Both the position numbers and the translations under genes were made by a program. Of a stretch of 64,000 nucleotides of DNA, positions 12,373-24,859 are shown in pieces. A model generated the notes under the pieces. It had not been told where the DNA came from. It made no database searches and saw only the letters and a program-made list of their open reading frames with translations. This DNA is from Sorex araneus (Eukaryota; Chordata; Mammalia; Eulipotyphla; Soricidae), in assembly GCF_027595985.1 (NCBI RefSeq), contig NC_073311.1:50076463-50140462 (forward strand). The letters are read 5' to 3'. Position 1 is the first letter of the stretch. Every line of letters starts with the position of its first letter.

Positions 12373-12892
12373 AAAAACAAAATGAAAATGAGAACAGGTA
12401 GAGTGCTGACCTGGGATGGGCACAATCTTATCTGAAAATGTATACAAAGTAATAGAATAAAGATTAGATTAGGGGATGGGGTGGAGTGGGGAAGGGAACT
12501 ATCTTTACCTTTAGACTTTGCATTAAATTAATCTATCTTATCTATTGTTGTGTGCTTGCCATGTGCACTAGGTCATCAGGCCCATCAAAGAGAGAGCTGT
12601 GTTTGCACAGAAAAGAATGGAGTGGGGAGACTTACAGAGAAACATCTTTTCTAGCTGCTCCCAAAACCCATGAGATGTTTAAAAATCCATCCAAGGGGAT
12701 TTCCTAACATTTCCTAACAGAGGGTGCTTTAATGTTCTTTTATTCTGTTCTAGTAACTTCTACATATAAAAGTCAGAAAGTTCAAGTTTTCAGTGAAATG
12801 CTTGAACCAATGGGTTTTTCACTTGTTGTACCAATACTTATGTTATCCAGAGCTACCATTTTAAATAATATACATATTTAAAATGAGAAAAA

Positions 12893-13607
12893 AAAATATG
12901 TGCTTTGAACTTGAAACAGCCGCGGGATACAGGGCCAGCCGCAGCCGGGGCCGGTGCTCGGCTCCGGCCGGTCGGGTTTTCGGCCCGGGTGCCCATGCCT
13001 CTGCAGAGCCGGTGGATGTGGAATGAGCGGGAACCAGAGACAGCTTTAGGAATTGGGGTTCCAGCAAGTGCTTGCACCCATGTATGGAGACTGTGAACTA
13101 ACTTTGGCTACATGCTGTTCCAGGAAGGGAAATGATTCATTTTCAAACTTAAATCTTCGCGGACTTAATTACTATAATACAGAAATTGTAAACCGACATT
13201 TTATCTCTTCATTCTCATCAGTGGAAAACTTATTATCAAATATTTCCCTGTTAATAGAGCTGTATTCTTAGGGGATAAATTCCAACAAAAATAGTGAGTC
13301 TGTTTTGAAACTCTAACAACAATAGTGAGTTATGTGTTGAAATCTGGAATGTAATCAAGGTAAAGAGAAAAGGAAGTGAAATTATCACTCACGTACGGGG
13401 TGGGTTGGGGGGGTGAGGGGTGGGATGTATACTGTTTTCTTTTTTTGTTTGTTTGTTTGTTCTGTTTTTGCTTTTGTTTTTGTTTTTATTGGTGGTGGAA
13501 TATGGGCACTGGTGAAGGGATGAGTGTTTGAACATTGTGTAACTGAGATATAAGCCAGAGAACTTTGTAACTTTCCACTTGGTGATTCAATAAAATAAAT
13601 AAAAAAT
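12893..13607 (+). mobile_element. composite retroelement B (GC-rich head, L1-like tail)
   Basis: Same architecture as 11470-12372: A-run, TGCTTTGAACTTGAAACAGC, CpG-rich block, CAGCAAGTGCTTGCACCCAT, then the L1-like 3' UTR with GGTGGTGGAATATGGGCACT and TTTCCACTTGGTGATTCAAT. A T-rich run at 13436-13482 interrupts the G-rich part. No coding capacity. Confidence 0.65.
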
Positions 13608-13689
13608 GGTAGCTCTGCTACTAATTAAGTAGTTTGGTTATATTCAAATGAACTAAAACTGTAGGATAACATAGCCCCAGGTAGTTTAG

Positions 13690-14100
13690 TGTTAGGGTTG
13701 AGCAGATCTCTGCCCAGGGGAGGCGTGGAGGAACAAAACCGAGAGTGCTCTTTCTGCAACTGCAAGGGGATTTATTCAGGCCAGCATGCTGGGGCTCTCA
13801 CTTGGATCTCACTCCTACACAGAGGAGGGTTAGAGATAGAGAAAGAGAGCCCCGTGTACACAGTCCAGGTCCTTTTTATACACCTTAGTAAACAAAGTTA
13901 CTTTGATCAACATTCTTATTTTTCGTGATTAAGGAGGGTCAGTGACATTCTGTTTTGCTAGAATAAATTTCACCAGATGTCCATGCGTTTCCTGGAACAT
14001 TACCAGATGTCCGGGCAGTTTCATTTCTTGAAACAGGTCTTTGTTGTGTAGCTTAGGTACAGAAAGCAACTAAGCAAGTTAGAAAAACATTAACCCTATA
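13690..14100 (-). mobile_element. LTR-like block
   Basis: Begins TGTTAGGGTT. On the - strand it has a TATAAAA box (13874-13880) and AATAAA (13771-13776) about 100 bp apart, as in a retroviral LTR. The far end is uncertain: AACCCTATA at about 14090 only partly matches the expected inverted terminus, and no target duplication was found. Confidence 0.45.
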
Positions 14101-14129
14101 TTTTGTTGCTACACGGCCCAAACCGCTTA

Positions 14130-14745
14130 TTAGGTTTATTGGGTTACTCCTGTCACAGTGCTCCCATTCCTCTGTGTTTATTTGTAGCTTCTTTCTTAGT
14201 GTTCTGTTGACTTGTGAATAATGTTTTTCTCTTCTCCTTGAGTCCTTTGCATAGTTTATTCAGAGCAATGTCCTTTTTGTATAAACACAGGAAGACTTAG
14301 CAAGTGCTATGCTTTTGTAACCTGGGAGTCATTTGAATCTACATGATACTTTCCTCCTGGGCATCTGTTCTCTCAGCTAAGCCTCAGGTGCCCTTACTTC
14401 CTAGCACCCCCAAAAGCAGGGTCCCTATGAGGGAGGGGACAGACCCAGGGCAAGAGGTGAGTTGTGTGCTACTCTGGCATCGAGATGGGCCTGGCCAAAG
14501 TGCCTAATGCTTAACTATAAGTTAAGAGCTTGATCATGGACAAATGCTGTCATGATCCAAACAGTGATAACTAGATTCAGACCCTGCTAGGGTTATGAAT
14601 GACTAATCTGGTCTGAGTGCTGTAGTCTGAGTGTGGCAAGATGTTCCCAGGAGAGCTTCCTTACAAGCCTCAACATATCTCTTGCTATGTCCATACAAAA
14701 ATAACTAGTATTCAGATGTGAATAAGTTCTTGGACTAAGGAAAGG
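14130..14745 (+). mobile_element. LTR-retrotransposon-like repeat, copy 1
   Basis: Homologous to 35735-36525. Shared marks include a CAAAAG purine run before GGTCCC, GACCCAGGGCAAG / GACCCGGGGCGAG, GGCATCGAGATGGG / GGCATCGAAATGGG, and AAACACAGGAAGAC / AAACACAGAAAGAC. It probably comes from the 3' region of an old endogenous retrovirus-like element, but no coding sequence is readable. Confidence 0.5.
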
Positions 14746-15180
14746 AGAAAAACCTTAAGAGGTATTTTGCCTGCTGGCAGTCAGGAAGGGCCTTGGAATG
14801 CCCAGCCCTCAGGAAGGGCTTTCTTATGTTGATTTTGCTACCTGGCTGTGTGTAGCCAAGAGGGCAAGGTGAAGAGAGACAAGGAGGGGGAGAGATGAGT
14901 GAAGGAGAATCCACACTGCAGTAGATCCAGAGAGAGGATGGAGCCAGGAGTGCGGAAGGATGGAGGATTGAATAAACGGTAACTAATCAGCAACCAGCTT
15001 GGCCTTCTTTCTTCCTCCGTCGCCTGCCCTTGAGCAACAGCCACACACAGCTGTTCCAGAGCACTGAATGCGGGCGATGAGACAGAGCCTCCCAGAGAGC
15101 CCGTGAGTGCACATGGCCGTTGGCGTGCCTTAGTTTTTTACATAAAACAATATTAACTCAGTTGCTTTATGAAGTCTTTT
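14746..15180 (+). other. possible LTR remnant with AATAAA
   Basis: AATAAA at 14971 is followed by a pyrimidine-rich stretch (CCTTCTTTCTTCCTCCGTCG) like an R/U5 segment. It lies directly downstream of the LTR-retrotransposon-like repeat. Ends not defined. Confidence 0.3.
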
Positions 15181-15182
15181 AA

Positions 15183-15530
15183 TTCACTTGTATCACTTGT
15201 AGTCCCGTTGATCTTCGATTTGCTCGATTGGGTGCCAGTAACATCTCCATTTGTCCCTGTTGCGTGCTAGTGCAGCCCAATGATATCTGCTTGCTCCAGG
15301 AACAGGAAGACCCTCAAATCGTTCATTCAGGGATTTGACAAAGAAATCTGACCATCTAGTTGGTGGGCAGCCACGAGGTCTTCTGACGTCTCATGGAATC
15401 CAGCTCTAGTCCAGCGGTCGTCTCTGAATCGCATTACATGACCGGCCCATCTGATTTTTGATGCCTTGGCAAACGAGACAGCATCCCTGATTTTTGACCA
15501 TCAACAGAGGTCAGAACTTGGGATTCCTTC
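15183..15530 (-). mobile_element. RTE-clade LINE, 3' end of ORF2 (decayed)
   Basis: The - strand encodes the C-terminus typical of RTE-clade LINEs: SKIRWAGHVMRFRDDRWTRA, then after a frame change TRWSDFFVKSLNERF, VPGASRYHW and RDKWRCYWHPIEQIEDQRD, followed by a stop. A small deletion that shifts the frame and one in-frame stop make it a dead copy. Its last 50-60 bp match the 3' ends of the type-B SINEs and the GAT-tailed repeats in this window, so an RTE element is the likely source of those tails. Confidence 0.87.
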
Positions 15531-15589
15531 TCTCACTTGAGTGAGACATGATATTCCTTTTAATTACTTGGGCACAAAATGAAATCCTT

Positions 15590-17312
15590 ACTATTTAGAC
15601 TTTGCAATTAAATATAGCTGCTCCCCACTCCCACCATCCCTCCAAATTTCACATAAAATTGGTAGTAATTAAAACAGCATGGTACTGGAACAAAGGCAGA
15701 GCTGCAGACCAATGGAACAGGGTTGAATACTCTGACCCCCCCCCCCCCCCAAATACATGATCATCTAATCTTTGATAAGAGAGCAAGAAATGTGAAGTGG
15801 AGCAAGGAAAGCATGTTTAACAAATTGTGCTGGCAAAACTGGACAGCTATATGCAAAAAAAAATGGGCTTAGATATCCACCTATCACCATGTACAAAAGT
15901 CAGATCAAAATGGATTAAAGACCTCAACATCAGACCAGAATCCCTAAGGTACATTGAAGACAAGGTTTGAAAAACCCTCCACGACATTGAAGTCAACGGT
16001 ATCTTCAAAGATGACATGCCACTGACCAAGCAAGTGAAAACAGAGATAAATAAATGGGACTATCTCAAACTAAGAAGCTTCTGCACCTCAAAAGAAACAG
16101 TGACCAAAATGCAAAGACAATCTACAGAATGGGAAAGGATATTTACGCAGTACCCATCTGATAAAGGGTTGATATCAAGAATATACAATGCACTGGTTGA
16201 ACTCCACAAGAAGAAAACTGCCAACCCGATCAAAAAATGGGGTGATGAAATGAACAGAAACTTCCCCAAAGAAGAAATCCGAATGGCTGAGAGGCACATG
16301 AGAAAATGCTCTACATCACTAATCATTAGGGAGATGTAGATCAAAACAACAATGAGATACCATCTCACTCCACAGACACCGGCCCACATCCCAAAAAACA
16401 AAAGAAACCGGTGTTGCATGGATGTGGGGAGAAAGGGACTCTCCTTCACTGCTGGTGGGAATGCCAATTGGTTCAGCCCTTTTGGAAAACTATATGGACG
16501 ATTCTCAAAAAATTAGAAATTGAACTTCCATTTGACCCAGCAACACCACTCCTGGGAATATATCCCGGAGAGGCAAAAAGGTATAGTAGAAATGACATCT
16601 GCATTTCTATGTTCATTGCAGCACTGTTTATAATAGCCAAAATCTGGAAAAAACAAGAGTGCCCAAAACCAGATGACTGGTTAAAGAAATTTTGGTACAT
16701 CTACAATGGAATAGTATGTAGCTGTCAGAAAAGATGAAGTCATGAAATTTGCATATAAGTGGATCAACATGGAAAGTATCATGTTGAGTGAAATGAGTCA
16801 GAAAGAAAGAGACAGACATAGAAAGATTGAACTCATATGTGGAATATAAAGTAGCAGAGAGGTACAAGCTTGCAATGATGCAATTTCTGGCAGAAATTCC
16901 TCTGGACTTAGTTACTAAAATACTAGAATACAGAAATCCAAAACCGTGCAGTCACTATTGCGGCCGCTCAACCTATATCTCTTCTTTCTCAGCAATGGAA
17001 AACAAATTATCAAATGCTTCCTTTTCAGCAGGTCTGACTTTGGGGGGAGAAATTCCAAACAATAATAGTGAGTTTTTTGTTGAAATATTGAATGTAATAA
17101 AAGTAAAGTGAAAGTAAAGTGAAATTTATCAGCTACACAGGTGGGGTGGGGGGCTGGGGAGGTGTGGGGGGTTGGGGGGAGGTATACTGTGATTCTTGGT
17201 GGTGGAATAGGTGCACTGGTGAAGGGATGGGTGTTCAAGCATTGTATAACTGAGACTTAAACCTGAAAGTTTTGTAACTTTCCACATGGTGATTCAATTA
17301 AAAAAAAATTTT
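15590..17312 (+). mobile_element. L1 LINE, 3' portion, with variant 3' UTR
   Basis: ORF2 C-terminal sequence runs from about 15.6 kb to 16735, including [22 protein letters not shown] and LLGIYPGEAKRY, with frameshifts and a C-run (15736-15751). The 3' UTR after 16855 is unlike that of the - strand L1s at 24 kb and 56 kb. It matches the tails of the composite elements at 11.5 and 12.9 kb (GCAATTTCTGGCAGAAATTC, then G-rich tract and TTTCCACATGGTGATTCAAT). Confidence 0.9.
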
Positions 17313-17319
17313 AAAAAAA

Positions 17320-17960
17320 GCCTCTCTAATGAGTCCAGACAGACTTTTTCCAAGATGCACTTCTTTGTAAAGCACAGGCTGTCTCATACTGGTAACTGGA
17401 TTGTGTAGAAAACCACAATCCTTTCATTTTCTGTTTTGCAGAAACTCCTGAAATATCATTATGTAGTTCCTTCTTGCCTATTTATCTTCCAAATAGTTAA
17501 GAAGACATGTTACAACTTACGTTTCACGGAGAATTGCACAGAATATTCAGCATATTCTGTGAAGCTGAGGGACGGGGAGGTAGACTGGAGCTTTAGTTCT
17601 ACCTCCTGGGTGCTCTGGACTGCAAAGCAAATCAAAAGCTCAAAGGACAGTGTCTGGGTCTGTGAGGTACATGGGAACATCTCCTCCTTCAATTTTAAAG
17701 TCTGAGCTAATGAGAGTCTCAGATATTCAAGAGAATCTATTGGTATGGCTTTCACTGCCTGGGAGAATGAAGATTTCTAAGTCTTAAAGTCTGCACAGAG
17801 CAGAAACATGCCAGGAACACCAGGGACCCAATCCTCTCTGTCCTGTTCTATAGGAGGATACCCGTATGCCAGGAATTGGTCCCACCTGATGTCAGTTTGT
17901 CCTTGAAACCCTAAACCACAAGGACACACTAGCATCAGTGTGAAGACATTACTACGTTCA
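17320..17960. other. unassigned sequence between two L1s
   Basis: Overlapping open frames on both strands around 17.44-17.75 kb show no domain or paired splice sites. Nothing can be supported. Confidence 0.4.
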
Positions 17961-18172
17961 TATCTATTTTTTAATTTTTTAAATTCTTTAATGAATTACC
18001 AGGATATACAGTTACAGACTTACAAACTTTTATAAGTCACAAAATGAGTCACAAAATGAGTATCCATCACTCCAGCAGTGCCCATTCTCCACCACCAATG
18101 TTCCTAGTCTCCCTCCTGCTACCACCAAACTATCCCCTTTCCACCTGCCTTTGTGGCATGCACATTTCCTTT

Positions 18173-18175
<3 letters not shown>

Positions 18176-18234
<59 letters not shown>
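18176..18234 (+). repeat. (CT)n microsatellite in the L1 3' UTR
   Basis: About 29 uninterrupted CT units. Confidence 0.98.
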
Positions 18235-18235
<1 letters not shown>

Positions 18236-20500
18236 CTTTTGGGTGCTATGGTTGGCAATGCAGGGTGTAAGTGGCCATCATGTTTGGTCATAGTCTACTT
18301 TCAGGAGGCATCTCCCATCCCGGGTGAGCCCTCCAAGCATCATTCACTTAGTGGTCTCTTCTCTATCCAGGCTGCCTTTTCTCTCAGCATGTGAGGCCAG
18401 CTTCCAAGCCATGGAGCAATCCCTCTGAGTCATATCTTTATTATCCTTGGGTGTTAGTCTCCCTTGATATTACTTTATATTTCACAAATGAGTGCAGTCA
18501 TTCTATGTCTGTCTCTTTCTCTCTATGATTCATTTCACTTGGCATGATATTCTCCATGTTGATCCACTTGCACGCAAATTTCATGACTTCAACTTTTCTA
18601 ACAGCTGCATAGTATTCCATTGTGTATATGTGCCAAAATTTCTTTAACCAGTCATCTGTTCTGCGGCACTTGGTTTTTTTCCCAGATTTTCACTATTGTC
18701 AAAGTGCTGCAATGAACATACAAGTGCAGATGTCATTTCTACTGTACTTTTTTGCATCTCCAGGATATATTCTCAGAAGTGATATTGCTAGGTCAAATGG
18801 GAGCTCAATTTCTAGTTTTTTGAGAAAAGTCCAAATTGTTTTCCAAAAAGGCTGAACCAGTCGGCATTCCCACCAGCAGTGAGGGAGAATCCCCTTTTCC
18901 CCACATCCATGGCAAACCACTGATTTGTTCTTTTTAGTACCAGTCTCTGTGGTGTGAGATGATATCTCATTGTTTTGATCTGCATCTCACTGATGATTAG
19001 TGATGAAGAGCATTTTATCATGTGCCTTTTGGTCATTCAGATTTTTTCTTTGAGAAAGTTTCTGTTCATTTCATCACCCATTTTTGATGAGGTTAGATGT
19101 TTTCTTCTTGTAGAGTTTAACCACTGCCTTGTATATCCTTGATATTAACCCCTTATCAGATGGGTATTGAGTGAATATCCTTTCCCATTCTGGAGACTGC
19201 CTTTGTATACTGGTCACTGTTTCTTTTGAGGTACAGAAACTTCTTAGTCAAAGATAGTTCCATTTGTTTATCTCTGTTTCCACTGGTCAGTGACGTTTTG
19301 GCTTTGAAGATATCTTTAGCTTCAACGTCGTGGAGGGTTTTGCCGACCTTTTCTTCAGTGCACTTTATGGATTCTGGCCTTATGTGGAGGTCTTTATTCA
19401 ATTTTGATCTGACTTTTGTGCATGGAGTTAGGTAGAGGTCTGAGCCCACTTTTTTAAACATAGCTGTCCAGTTTTGCCAGCACCAGCACCATTTGTTAAA
19501 GAGGATTTCCTTGCTCCACTTTATATTTCTTGCTCCCTTATCAAGGATTAGATGATTAAGTATTTGAGGGTCTGTGTTAGGATATTCAATCCATTGGTCT
19601 GTCGATCTGTCTTTTTTCCAATACCATGCATTATTAATTATTACTGCTTTGTAGTACAGTTTGAGGTTGGGGAAGGTGATGCCCTCTTTTTTTGCCCAAG
19701 AATTGCTTTAGCTCTTCGTGGGAGTTTGTTGTTCCATCTGAATTTTAGGAGTGTTCGATCCATTTCTTTGAAGAACGTCATGGGTACCCTAATAGATATC
19801 ACATTGAATCTGCATAATGCTTTGGGGAGTATGGCCATTTTGCAAGGTTAGTTCTCCCAATCCATGAGTAGGGGATGTATTTCCACTTCCTCGTGTCCTC
19901 TTTAATTTCCTGAAGTAACATTTTGTAGTTTTTTTGGTACAGGCGCTTAACCTCTTAAGTTAAGCTGATTCCAACGTACTTGATTTTCTGAGGCATGATT
20001 GTGAACAGGATTGAATTTTCATATCTCTTTCTTCTCTCTCATTATTTGCATATAGAAAAGTAATGGACTTTTGGATATTGAGTTTTCAGCCTGCAACTTT
20101 ACTATACAAGTCTATTTCTTGGAGCTTCTTGGTAGAATCTTTAGGGTTCTCTAAGTGTATTATTATGTCATCTGCAAATGAGAGCTTTATTTCTTCCTTT
20201 ACTATCTGGGTGCCCTTAATATATCTTTTTCTTGCCTAACTGCTATGGCAAGTACTTCCAGTACTATATTGAATAGAAGTGGTCATCCTTGTCTTGACCC
20301 TGATCTTAGGGGAAGGCTTTTAGTTTTTTTCCCCATTGCTAGCCTTGGGCTTGTGATACATGGCTTTGACTATATTGAGTAAAGTTACTTCAATACCCAT
20401 TTTGGTGAGAGTTGTCATCATAAAAGGGTATTGGAAATTGGCAGATGCTTTATCTGCATCCATTGATATGATCCTATGGGTTTTATCTGTTTTTATTGAT

Positions 20501-21024
20501 CACGAAATCCCTGTTAATCGTCGATTTCTCGAGCGGGTTCAGTAACCTCACCATTCGTCCTTTCCCAGAGATCCTAGAAGTTTCTCTTGGCTTGGCCCTC
20601 CCAATGATGTCGCACTGGAGGCTCTTTCAGGGTCAGGGGAATGAGATCCAGCTTGTTACTAGATTTAGCATATGAATACACTATGGGAAGCTTGCAAGGC
20701 TGTCCCTGTGGGCAGAAAACTCTTAGAAGATTGCCAGTTTCTCCCAGAGGGAGAAGTAGGCTACAAGATATCAAGCTTCTGAGAGCTTGCTTTTAAGTCT
20801 CTGGATGTTGGGATTACACACACCTGGGTTCCTCTGCCAGTACCTTCATGTGTGAGGCCTGTCCGAAAGTGTGGAGAGGGACCGCAAGCATGGCTGTGGC
20901 TAAGTTCTTGTAGTCTTCGGCCACCGGTAGCTCTGCTCGGGGCTGGGATGGAAGCTGGAGCCCATCCCCTCCAAGGGGCCCTGGGGAAGACAGCCAGGCA
21001 TGTGGGCAAGAGACTCTCTGCCAC
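20501..21024 (-). mobile_element. type-C repeat (about 520 bp, RTE-like 3' end) inside L1
   Basis: Interrupts L1 ORF2 between two copies of TTTATTGAT (about 20492-20500 and 21025-21033). On the - strand it begins CCTGGCTGTCTTCCCCAGGG and ends with TTACTGAACCCGCTCGAGAA, the same end as the other type-C copies. It lacks the long (GAT)n found at 45 kb and 59 kb. Confidence 0.85.
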
Positions 21025-23469
21025 TTTATTGATATGATGGATTATGTTGATTGATTTGAGAATAATAAACCATCCTTGCATCCCTGGCATGAATCCCACT
21101 TGGGCATGGTATATGATCCTTTTGATGAGTTGTTAGATTCTATTTTCTAATATTTTGTTCAGGATCTTCACATTCACATTCATCAGGGATATCGGCCTGT
21201 AATTTTCTTTTTTTGTGGTGTCTCTATTTGCTTTTGATATTAGGGTGATATATGCTCATAGAAACTGTTTGAGAGTGTTTTGGTTTCAATTTCCTGGAAA
21301 ACCTTCAGAAGTACTGGCAAAAGTATTTCCAAACACTTCTTTAAGTGTTTGGAAGAATTCGCTAGTGAATCCATTTGGATGTGGGCTTTTGTTTTGGGGA
21401 AGACTTTTGATTACTGTTTCAACTTGATAGTGATTGGTCAATTCAGGTATTCCAAACCTTCTTGACTCAGCCTTGGTTGTTTATAGGAATCTTGTAATTT
21501 ATCCATTTCTTCTAGGTTCTCTTTTTACATGGCATATGTAATTTCAAAGTAGTCTCTGATGATCTTTTAAATTTCTTTGGTTTCTGCAGTGATGTCCCAT
21601 TTTTCATTTCTGATTCAGTTTATTAGGGTTCTCTCTATTTTCCTTTTATAAGTCTTGCTAGTGGTTTATCAATCTTGTTTATTTTTTCAAAGAACCAGCT
21701 CTTCGTTTCATTGATCTTTTGGATTTTTTTGGGTTTCCGTGTCATTAATTTCTGCTCTAAGTTGTATTATTTCTTTCCTCCTGCCTGGTTTGGGCTCCTT
21801 TTGTTGGTCCTTTTCTAAGATTTTGAGCTGTAAGTTCAAGTTATTTATGTGGGCCCTTTCTTCCTTCCTGATAAATGCTAGCACAACTATAAATTTTCCC
21901 CATAACACAGCTTTAGCTGTGTTTCACAAGTTCTGTTAGCTCGTATCTTCATTCTTTATTTGTTTCCAGGTATCTTTTGATTTCTTCCTTGATTTCCTTC
22001 ATGACCCACTTTTTGTTCAACATTGAGTTGTTTAATTTCCAGTTGTTTGTTTAATTTCCATGCATCTGTGCATGATTGACTTCTATCTTCAGTGCATCGT
22101 GATCTGAGAAGACAGTTGATACAATTTTTATCTTCCTGACTCTGTTGAGGTATGTTTTGTGGCCTAGCATGTGGTTTATTCTGGAAAATGTTCCATGTGC
22201 ACTGGAAAAGAATGCGTATTCTGTTTTTTTGGGGGGATGTACAGCCCTGTATACATCTATCTCTTCCATTTCTTCCTTCAAAGCCAGTACCTCTTTGTTG
22301 AGTTTTAATCTTCTTGATATATCCAGAGGTGGTAAGGCGGTGTTGAAGTCTCCAACTACCACTGTGTTGCTACCAATGTCCTCTTTGAAATCTATTAGAA
22401 GTTATCTTTAGTATTTTGCTGGTCCCTCATTGGGTGAATATATGCTTAGGAGTGTGATTTCTTCCTGAGGTACATATCCCATGATTATTAAAAAATGCCC
22501 TCCTGTCCCTTCTAATCTTTTTCATCCTGAAATCCATGTTGTTGGATACTAGTATGGCCACCCCTGCCTTTTTGAGAGAGTTGTTTGATTGAAGGATTGT
22601 TTTCCATCCTTTCTCTTTGAGTCTGTGTTTGCTCTGATTGTTCAGACGTGTTTCTCGTAGGCAGCAGAATGTTGGGTTTAGTTTCTCAATCCATTTTGCC
22701 TCTCTGTGTCTCTTAATTAGTGCATTTATACCATTGCCCTTGAGAGAGATTATTGTCATGGGATTTTGTGCCATCTTTCTGTAGAGGCTTGTTGTGCTTG
22801 TAGGTGTCAGTCTTGTGTAACAGTAGCCCCTTTAGTCCTTCTTTTAAGGTTGGCTTTGAGTCTATGAAATTCCTGAGCTATTGTTTATCCATGAAATGGT
22901 GTGTCATTCCTTCACGTTTGAGTGAGAGTTTAGCCAGATAGAGTATTCTTGGTGAGACCTTCATTTCATTGAGTTTTTTCACTACATCCCACCATTGTCT
23001 TCGGGCTCGAAGGGTTTCTTCTGATAAGTCTGTAAATCTAAGGGGTGCTCCTTTGTATGTGAATTTCTTCTTTGATCTTGCTGCTTGCAGTATTATGTCT
23101 CTATCTGTGGTATCTGTCATTCTGATTATGATATGTCTTGGAGTATTTGTATTCGGGTTTCTTTTATCTGGTACCCTTCAGTCTCCTTGGACCTGGAGGC
23201 CTGCATTTTCCAGCTCTGGGAACTTCTCAGTAATGATATCTTTAACTGTTGCTACTTCATCAGGGTTACCTGTCTTCCTGGTATTCCAATGATTCGTATG
23301 TTGTTCCTCTTGAGTTCATCCCCTATGTCTCTGATTCCCCCTACAGTTATTTTGAGGTCTTTTCCCATTGTTTGTTGTTCCCTATATGCTTTCTAAGCTC
23401 ATCTTCAAGCTCACTGATTCTGTCTTCTGCTGTTGTCATTCTACTGTTGAGGGTGCTCACTGCATTTTT

Positions 23470-24859
23470 TTTTTATTTTTTTTTTTAAATTTATTTATTT
23501 TTAATTAGAGAATCACCGTGAGGGTACAGTTACAGATTTATACACTTTTGTGCTTATACTTCCCTCATACAAAGTTTGGAACCCATCCCTTCACCAGTGC
23601 CCATTCTCCACCACCCGTAAACCCAGTGTCCCTCCCACCCTCCCCAATCCCATCTCCCCCCCACCCCACCCTGCCACTGTGGCAAGGCATTCCCTTCTGT
23701 TTTCTCTCTCTAATTAGCTGTTGTGGTTTGCAATAAAGGTGTTGAGTGGCCGCTGTGCTCAGTCTCTAGCCCTCATTCAGCCCGCAACTCCCTTCCCCCA
23801 CATGGCCTTCGACTACAATGTAGTTGGTGATCGCTTCTCTGAGTTGACCTTTCCCCGGAACGTGAGGCCAGCCTCGAAGCCATGGAGTCAACCTCCTGGT
23901 ACTTATTTCTACAGTTCTTGAGTGTTAGTCTCCCACTCTGTTATTCTATATACCATAGATGAGTGCAATCTTTCTATGTCTGTCTCTCTCTTTCTGACTC
24001 ATTTCACTCAGCATGAAACTTTTCATGCCCATCCACTTGACTACAAAATTCTTGACCTCCTTTTTTCTAACAGCTGCATAGTATTCCATTGTATAGATGT
24101 ACCAAAGTTTCCTCAACCAGTCATCCGTTCTGGGGCATTCGGGTTTTTTCCAGATTCTGGCTATTGTAAACAGTGCTGCGATGAACATACATGTGCAGAT
24201 GTTGTTTCGATTGTACTTTTTTGCCTCTCTGGGATATATTCCCAGCAGTGGTATTGCTGGGTCAAATGGGAATTCAATATCTAATTTTTTGAGAGTCGTC
24301 CAAATTGTTTTCCAGAAGGGCTGAACCAGTCGGCATTCCCACCAGCAGTGAAGAAGGGTCCCTTTCTCCCCACATCCTCTCCAACAGCGGTTGCTTTTGT
24401 TCTTTTGGATGTGTGCTAGTCTCTGTGGTGTGAGGTGGTATCTCAAAGTTGTTTTGATCTGCATCTCTCTGATGATTAGTGATGCAGAGCACTTTTTCAT
24501 GTGCCTTTTGGCCATTCGTATTTCTTCCTTGGTAAAGTTTCTGTTCATTTCTTCGCCCCATTTTTTGATGGGGTTGGATGTTTTCTTCTTGTAGAGCTCA
24601 ACCAGTGCTTTATATACCATTGATATCAACCCCTTATCTGATGGGTATTGTGTAAATATCCTTTCCCATTCTGTGGATAGTCTTTGTATTCTGGTCACTG
24701 TATCTCTTGCGGTGCAGAAGCTTTTTAGTTTAATGTAGTCCCATTTGTTGATCTCTGTTTTTACTAGATTGCTTAGTTCCGTGTCACGTTTGAAGATACC
24801 TTTATCTTCAATATCGTGGAGGGTTTCGCCGACCTTGTCTTCAATGTACCTTATGGTTT
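23470..24859 (-). mobile_element. younger L1 LINE, 5'-truncated, nested in an older L1
   Basis: Flanked by GTGCTCACTGCATTTTT at 23453 and again at 24860, a 17-bp target duplication. It encodes a 250-residue open ORF2 C-terminus (23946-24698, with [11 protein letters not shown] and WWECRLVQPFW) and a full 3' UTR ending in an A-rich tail. It is truncated within ORF2. Confidence 0.95.
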
